DNA of 9,481 bases from Oxalobacteraceae bacterium (GTDB lineage: Bacteria > Pseudomonadota > Gammaproteobacteria > Burkholderiales > Burkholderiaceae_D): assembly GCA_947487325.1 (NCBI GenBank), contig CANKWG010000078.1, positions 1 to 9,481 on the forward strand, read 5' to 3'. The position numbers and the translations under genes were made by a program. Positions 6,621 to 9,481 of the stretch are shown piece by piece (the first letter of the stretch is position 1; each line of letters begins with the position of its first letter). A model generated the notes under the pieces. That model made no database searches, was not told the origin of the DNA, and worked only from the letters and a program-made list of their open reading frames with translations.

Positions 6621-7876
6621 TATTTAGCCCGCTCCAGGGCAGCTGCAAAGAAACCATCGGTCTGATGCAGATGCGGCATCAGCCTCAGATAATCGCCCAT
6701 GACTAATTCAATTTTCTGCTCTGCCAGAATCTGCGACATGGGACGTAACGTGTACGTGGGATGCTTTGCCAGAAACTGTTCAACGATATGTTCGTTTTCC
6801 TCTACCAGCAAACTGCAGGTCGCATAAACGAGAAGGCCACCCGGCTTGATCAGGCGCGCCGCGCCTTCCAGTATCAATAGCTGCTTGGCATTGAGCTCAT
6901 CAACGCCAGCCGCCGTCTGTCGCCACTTCACATCGGGATTGCGACGCAAGGTGCCAAAACCGCTACAGGGTGCATCCACCAGCACACGATCGATCTTGCC
7001 CGCCAGACGCTTGATTTTTGCGTCATTCTCATGCGCGATCAGTACCGGGTGCACATTCGACAGCCCGCTACGTGCAAGCCGCGGTTTGAGACGCGCAAGA
7101 CGTTTCTCGGAAATGTCGAACGCATACAGTCGGCCGGTATTTCGCATCTGCGCACCGAGTGCCAGTGTCTTTCCACCCGCACCAGCACAAAAATCTACCA
7201 CCATCTCGCCCCGCTTCGCACCCAAAACCTGCGCCAGCAACTGACTACCCTCGTCCTGCACTTCAATCGAGCCCTCTTTGAACAGCGGCATGTTTTGCAG
7301 TGCAGGCTTTTTTGCCAGTCGCAATCCCAAGGGCGCAAACAGTGTCGGTTCTGCAGTAATACCCGCCTCGGCCAGCGCTACCGTCGCCGCATCACGCGTC
7401 GTCTTGAGCGTATTTACCCGCAAATCCAGCGGCGCAGGTCGGTTCAGCGACTCCGCCACTTGCATGGCTTCCTCGTGGCCCCATTGCCGGATAAATCGAG
7501 CCAGCAACCAGTCGGGCAAATTTGCCTGCATCGACTCGGGTAAGGTACTGCGATCTATCGATATGACATGGGTGAGCCATTCAACTTCCTGCTCACTCAG
7601 ACCAGGCAAGGCATCCATACCCGCGACGTCAGCCAGGCCCAGCAAAGCCATGCGGCGCATCAGTGGTCCGCTGCCTGACTCGGCAAAATTCGTGTAAACC
7701 AAACGATGACGCAACAATGCGTAGATTGCCTCTGCAATCATGCCTCGCTCACGACCACCCAGACGTGGATGATCACGAAAATAACGTGACAGCACACTGT
7801 CGGCAGGTGCTGTAAAACGCAATACATCGCGCAGAGCATCCTCGGTGCCGCCGATGACTGCGGGTGGCAATCTCAT
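6620..7876 (-). CDS. RsmB/NOP2/Sun-family SAM-dependent RNA (cytosine-5) methyltransferase
   Basis: Cytosolic enzyme that transfers a methyl group from S-adenosylmethionine to C5 of cytosine in RNA, probably 16S rRNA by analogy with RsmB. The 418-residue protein has a helical N-terminal region (about 1-140), a linker with LDLRVNTLK (150-158) and EVQDEGSQLLAQ (205-216), then the Rossmann domain. SAM motif I is VVDFCAGAGGKT (226-237). Motif IV is DAPCSG (301-306, C304) and motif VI is YATCSLLVEENE (351-362, nucleophile C354), so both catalytic cysteines are present. The usual RsmB motif I is closer to DLCAAPGGKT, so this may be a paralogue rather than RsmB proper, and no symbol is given. ATG 7876 is set by GAAGGA (plus 7883-7888) six bases upstream; an ATG at 7945 is less likely. 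It lies 102 bases after purN, and its stop abuts the HKD remnant. Confidence 0.92.
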   Translation of the reverse strand: MRLPPAVIGGTEDALRDVLRFTAPADSVLSRYFRDHPRLGGRERGMIAEAIYALLRHRLVYTNFAESGSGPLMRRMALLGLADVAGMDALPGLSEQEVEWLTHVISIDRSTLPESMQANLPDWLLARFIRQWGHEEAMQVAESLNRPAPLDLRVNTLKTTRDAATVALAEAGITAEPTLFAPLGLRLAKKPALQNMPLFKEGSIEVQDEGSQLLAQVLGAKRGEMVVDFCAGAGGKTLALGAQMRNTGRLYAFDISEKRLARLKPRLARSGLSNVHPVLIAHENDAKIKRLAGKIDRVLVDAPCSGFGTLRRNPDVKWRQTAAGVDELNAKQLLILEGAARLIKPGGLLVYATCSLLVEENEHIVEQFLAKHPTYTLRPMSQILAEQKIELVMGDYLRLMPHLHQTDGFFAAALERAK

Positions 7877-7978
7877 GAAAAATCCTTCAGGTTTGACGCT
7901 CGCAAAAGCGTTGTGTAAGCAGAGAGTCAGGCACTTGTAGCCCATCGCGTCAGGCTAATGCCAAGGCGCGCAGTGACA

Positions 7979-8587
7979 TCAGGCGGTATGACGAACGATA
8001 CGCCCCTCCATGAGCGCATATCGACCTTCAATAAAATCACGCACAGCGCGCGGATAAATCACATGTTCCTGTTCTAGCACGCGCGCTGCCAGTGTGTCTT
8101 CGGTATCCGTATCCAGCACAGGAACAATCGCTTGTTCGATAATGGGTCCGTGATCCAGTTCAGGCGTCACGAAGTGCACCGTGGCGCCATGAAATTTCAC
8201 ACCGGCCTCAAGTGCGCGCTGATGTGTATCCAGACCAGGAAAACTCGGCAATAAAGAGGGATGTATGTTCACCATACGACCGTGATAGTGCGCAACGAAT
8301 GCGGAAGTCAAGATGCGCAAAAATCCTGCGAGTATCACGAGATCCGGAGAATACTCGTCAATCACTGTCGACAAGGCCTGATCGAACTGCGCCCGATCCG
8401 GATAAGAAACATGCTCAACCACACGCGCCGCGATACCTGCTGAACTCGCCGTCGCAAGTCCAGCTGCAGTTGATTTGTTACTGATGACGGCGACGATCTG
8501 TGCCGGCCACTTTTCTGCGGAGGCAGCACGCAAAATAGCCTCCATATTGCTGCCACGCCCAGAGATAAGAATCACAATACGTTTCAT
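7979..8587 (-). CDS. purN: Phosphoribosylglycinamide formyltransferase (GAR transformylase 1)
   Basis: Cytosolic enzyme of de novo purine synthesis that transfers the formyl group of 10-formyltetrahydrofolate to GAR. The 202-residue product starts MKRIVILISGRGSNMEAIL, with the phosphate-binding GRGSN loop at 10-14. The catalytic triad is visible as N107 and H109 in VNIHPSLLPSFPG and D145 in TPELDHGPII. The remainder (AGFLRILT, HGATVHFV, QEHVIYPRAV) is typical, and the length is close to E. coli PurN. A second ATG nine bases upstream (8596) would add MRA; neither has a clear Shine-Dalgarno, and 8587 is chosen from the family N-terminus. The barstar gene ends 39 bases upstream, so read-through transcription is possible. 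The usual purM neighbour is not seen. Confidence 0.96.
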   Translation of the reverse strand: MKRIVILISGRGSNMEAILRAASAEKWPAQIVAVISNKSTAAGLATASSAGIAARVVEHVSYPDRAQFDQALSTVIDEYSPDLVILAGFLRILTSAFVAHYHGRMVNIHPSLLPSFPGLDTHQRALEAGVKFHGATVHFVTPELDHGPIIEQAIVPVLDTDTEDTLAARVLEQEHVIYPRAVRDFIEGRYALMEGRIVRHTA

Positions 8588-8626
8588 GGCGCGCATTTTA
8601 ACAGCGCATCATGCAAACGCCGTGGG

Positions 8627-9079
8627 CTACTGGAATGAAAAGAAAACGCGGAAGGGGACTTTTTTCTCTGCCCAGAAGTCAGCCGCATCGCGGAACACAT
8701 CCAGCAGATTTTCGCGCGCTTCCTTGTCGAATTTCTGGGTGTTTGGCAATTGCTCAAGCACGACTAGGAAACCAGGTTGCTCACCCGCTTTGTGAAAGAC
8801 GTTGGTAAGACAATCTCTGAGCGCGTCATAATTCTTGCCATACGGCTTGGGCAATTGAAATGATTCGGCAATCGAGACCAGCACCTGCTGACGCGTCAGT
8901 GCCTGCGCGCAATTTGCATACAGAAAATGCTGCTCAAGTCGGATGGCCTCCGACTGCAGTTCGGTTACGCGGAAAGCCCGGATGGATTGCACCACATTGA
9001 CAGGAACCGCGCGCAGCAAGCCGCCGCCTGTCGAGTGTTCCTGGCTCTCATCGTCGCGCTGATGGGACGCGCTGAGCAT
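8627..9079 (-). CDS. Barstar-family protein (RNase inhibitor fold), long form
   Basis: The C-terminal ~90 residues resemble barstar, the intracellular inhibitor of the RNase barnase. The product is 150 residues from ATG 9079, and the barstar-like core runs from about 50 to 149. It includes LPKPYGKNYDALRDCLTN (76-93), which aligns by eye with barstar PEYYGENLDALWDCLTG. Barstar D35 and D39 correspond to D85 and D89, barstar W38 is R88 here, and E123 in ARENLLDVFRDA corresponds to E76. About 50 N-terminal residues, polar at first (SHQRDDESQEHSTGGG), have no barstar counterpart. The frame extends to a TTG at 9124 and passes a GTG at 9091; no start has a good Shine-Dalgarno. No barnase-like gene is visible in this window. 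The partner and role are unknown: RNase immunity is inference from the fold. Confidence 0.82.
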   Translation of the reverse strand: MLSASHQRDDESQEHSTGGGLLRAVPVNVVQSIRAFRVTELQSEAIRLEQHFLYANCAQALTRQQVLVSIAESFQLPKPYGKNYDALRDCLTNVFHKAGEQPGFLVVLEQLPNTQKFDKEARENLLDVFRDAADFWAEKKVPFRVFFSFQ

Positions 9080-9315
9080 GTAAATATTCACGGTCGTGTT
9101 AAAACAGTCAAAAAACGCACGCAACTCAAAAAATTTATATTTTTACAAGGTTTGCGCGCATCGCAGTCGCATGAATCTGCCCCCAAATAAGCTGGCAAGT
9201 TCATCGAATGATTATCGGCAATTTGAGATGATACCCGCCCTTTGGTTCCGGCAAAACCCCTGAGCAAGGTTTCAACTGACCAATGAGTAACAAATTTTTA
9301 ACAAATGAGCGGAAT

Positions 9316-9480
9316 TTACGCGAAAAACCTAACATCTACGCACATCTTTAGAATTTTCGCTATTTTGTCATTCAAGCGATGTTCGTCAGTAAGTTTTTTA
9401 ATTATGTAACATTTCCTCAGTATATTTTCTTTTCGATATGTTTTTTGTTGTTTTATCGATATCAAAAAAACGAAGTACTT
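9316..9480 (-). CDS. Possible 3' end of an unknown gene entering from the right
   Basis: On the minus strand a frame is open from the window edge for 54 codons to a TAA at 9316-9318. The translated end is lysine-rich and ends DVRFFA; it includes KKLTDEHRLNDKIAKILK, which could form an amphipathic helix. I do not recognise a family. Codons are AT-rich, unlike the neighbouring genes. The orientation matches the barstar-to-desaturase run. It is exactly in phase with an opposed plus-strand open frame, so at most one of the two is likely real, and both may be chance. Confidence 0.2.
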   Translation of the reverse strand, partial: KYFVFLISIKQQKTYRKENILRKCYIIKKLTDEHRLNDKIAKILKMCVDVRFFA

Positions 9481-9481
9481 C
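9379..9481 (+). CDS. Possible 5' end of an unknown gene leaving the window
   Basis: From ATG 9379 a plus-strand frame stays open for 34 codons to the edge. It begins MFVSKFFNYVTFPQYIFFSI, followed by CFLLFYRYQKNEVL: a hydrophobic, aromatic stretch then charged residues, as in a short membrane anchor. No Shine-Dalgarno precedes the ATG. It overlaps, in phase, the opposed minus-strand open frame, so it may be only its shadow or may arise by chance. Confidence 0.15.
   Translation, partial: MFVSKFFNYVTFPQYIFFSICFLLFYRYQKNEVL

Larger units (their letters stand above)
9080..9481. other. Region without a confident gene, AT-rich toward the right edge
   Basis: About 400 bases upstream of the barstar gene hold no recognisable protein. 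The part from about 9285 onward is clearly richer in A and T than the rest of the window. It contains an 8-bp direct repeat TAACAAAT (9288-9295 and 9299-9306, starts 11 bases apart) and a perfect 10-bp palindrome GAAGTACTTC at the edge (9472-9481). Two opposed open frames run off the right side and are listed separately. The barstar promoter should lie here; a TATAAA-like element is present on the minus strand near 9136-9141, but no convincing -35 accompanies it. Confidence 0.6.

Noticed and set aside
7031..7543. Long plus-strand open frames opposite the methyltransferase
   Set aside because: They are Arg/Gln/Ser-rich shadows; the minus-strand frame carries all the catalytic motifs.
7896..7911. 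ACGCT/AGCGT hairpin between purN and the methyltransferase as a terminator
   Set aside because: The stem is 5 bp with no following T-run, and the genes are co-oriented.
9398..9426. TTAATT-N17-TATATT as a rightward promoter
   Set aside because: The -35 is poor and such matches are expected by chance in AT-rich sequence; no gene downstream is visible.
9472..9481. GAAGTACTTC palindrome at the right edge as a transposon end or attachment site
   Set aside because: It is only 10 bp, truncated by the window edge, and has no paired copy or integrase gene nearby.
8627..9481. A complete barnase-barstar toxin-antitoxin module
   Set aside because: No RNase-like coding sequence is visible on either strand in this window, so only the inhibitor-like gene can be supported.

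Overview
The window reads as a piece of a proteobacterial chromosome, most likely a betaproteobacterium. Three things point there: the sequence is moderately GC-rich by eye, fkpB-ispH stand back to back with radC-rpmB-rpmG, and the purN / NOL1-NOP2-Sun methyltransferase pair is of a type I associate with that class. The taxonomy is inference from gene order and protein resemblance; no search was run.

Layout, left to right. (1) 1-2304, minus strand: a run of fkpB (SlpA-type FKBP prolyl isomerase), ispH (last step of the MEP isoprenoid pathway) and livH (branched-chain amino acid ABC permease, cut by the left edge). (2) 2305-2421: divergent intergenic region with a small hairpin. (3) 2422-3698, plus strand: radC, then rpmB and rpmG (ribosomal proteins L28 and L33) behind a strong sigma70-like promoter. 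(4) 3716-3749: a strong bidirectional terminator between the convergent rpmG and desaturase genes. (5) 3765-8587, minus strand: a DesB-like membrane acyl desaturase with a C-terminal helical extension, an MscS-family mechanosensitive channel, a remnant of a phospholipase D (HKD) protein, an RsmB-like RNA m5C methyltransferase and purN. (6) 8627-9079, minus strand: a barstar-family protein with no visible RNase partner. (7) 9080-9481: no confident gene. Its last ~200 bases are markedly AT-rich and carry two opposed, mutually exclusive open frames that run off the right edge.

Most of the content is core metabolism and translation: isoprenoid precursors, purine synthesis, rRNA methylation, ribosomal proteins and membrane lipid and tension homeostasis. 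The less ordinary parts are the stranded HKD half-domain wedged between the methyltransferase and the channel gene, the long-form orphan barstar beside AT-rich DNA, and the glutamine-rich C-terminal extension of the desaturase. I see no IS element, CRISPR array, tRNA, rRNA or attachment site, and no clear evidence of a new multi-gene system.
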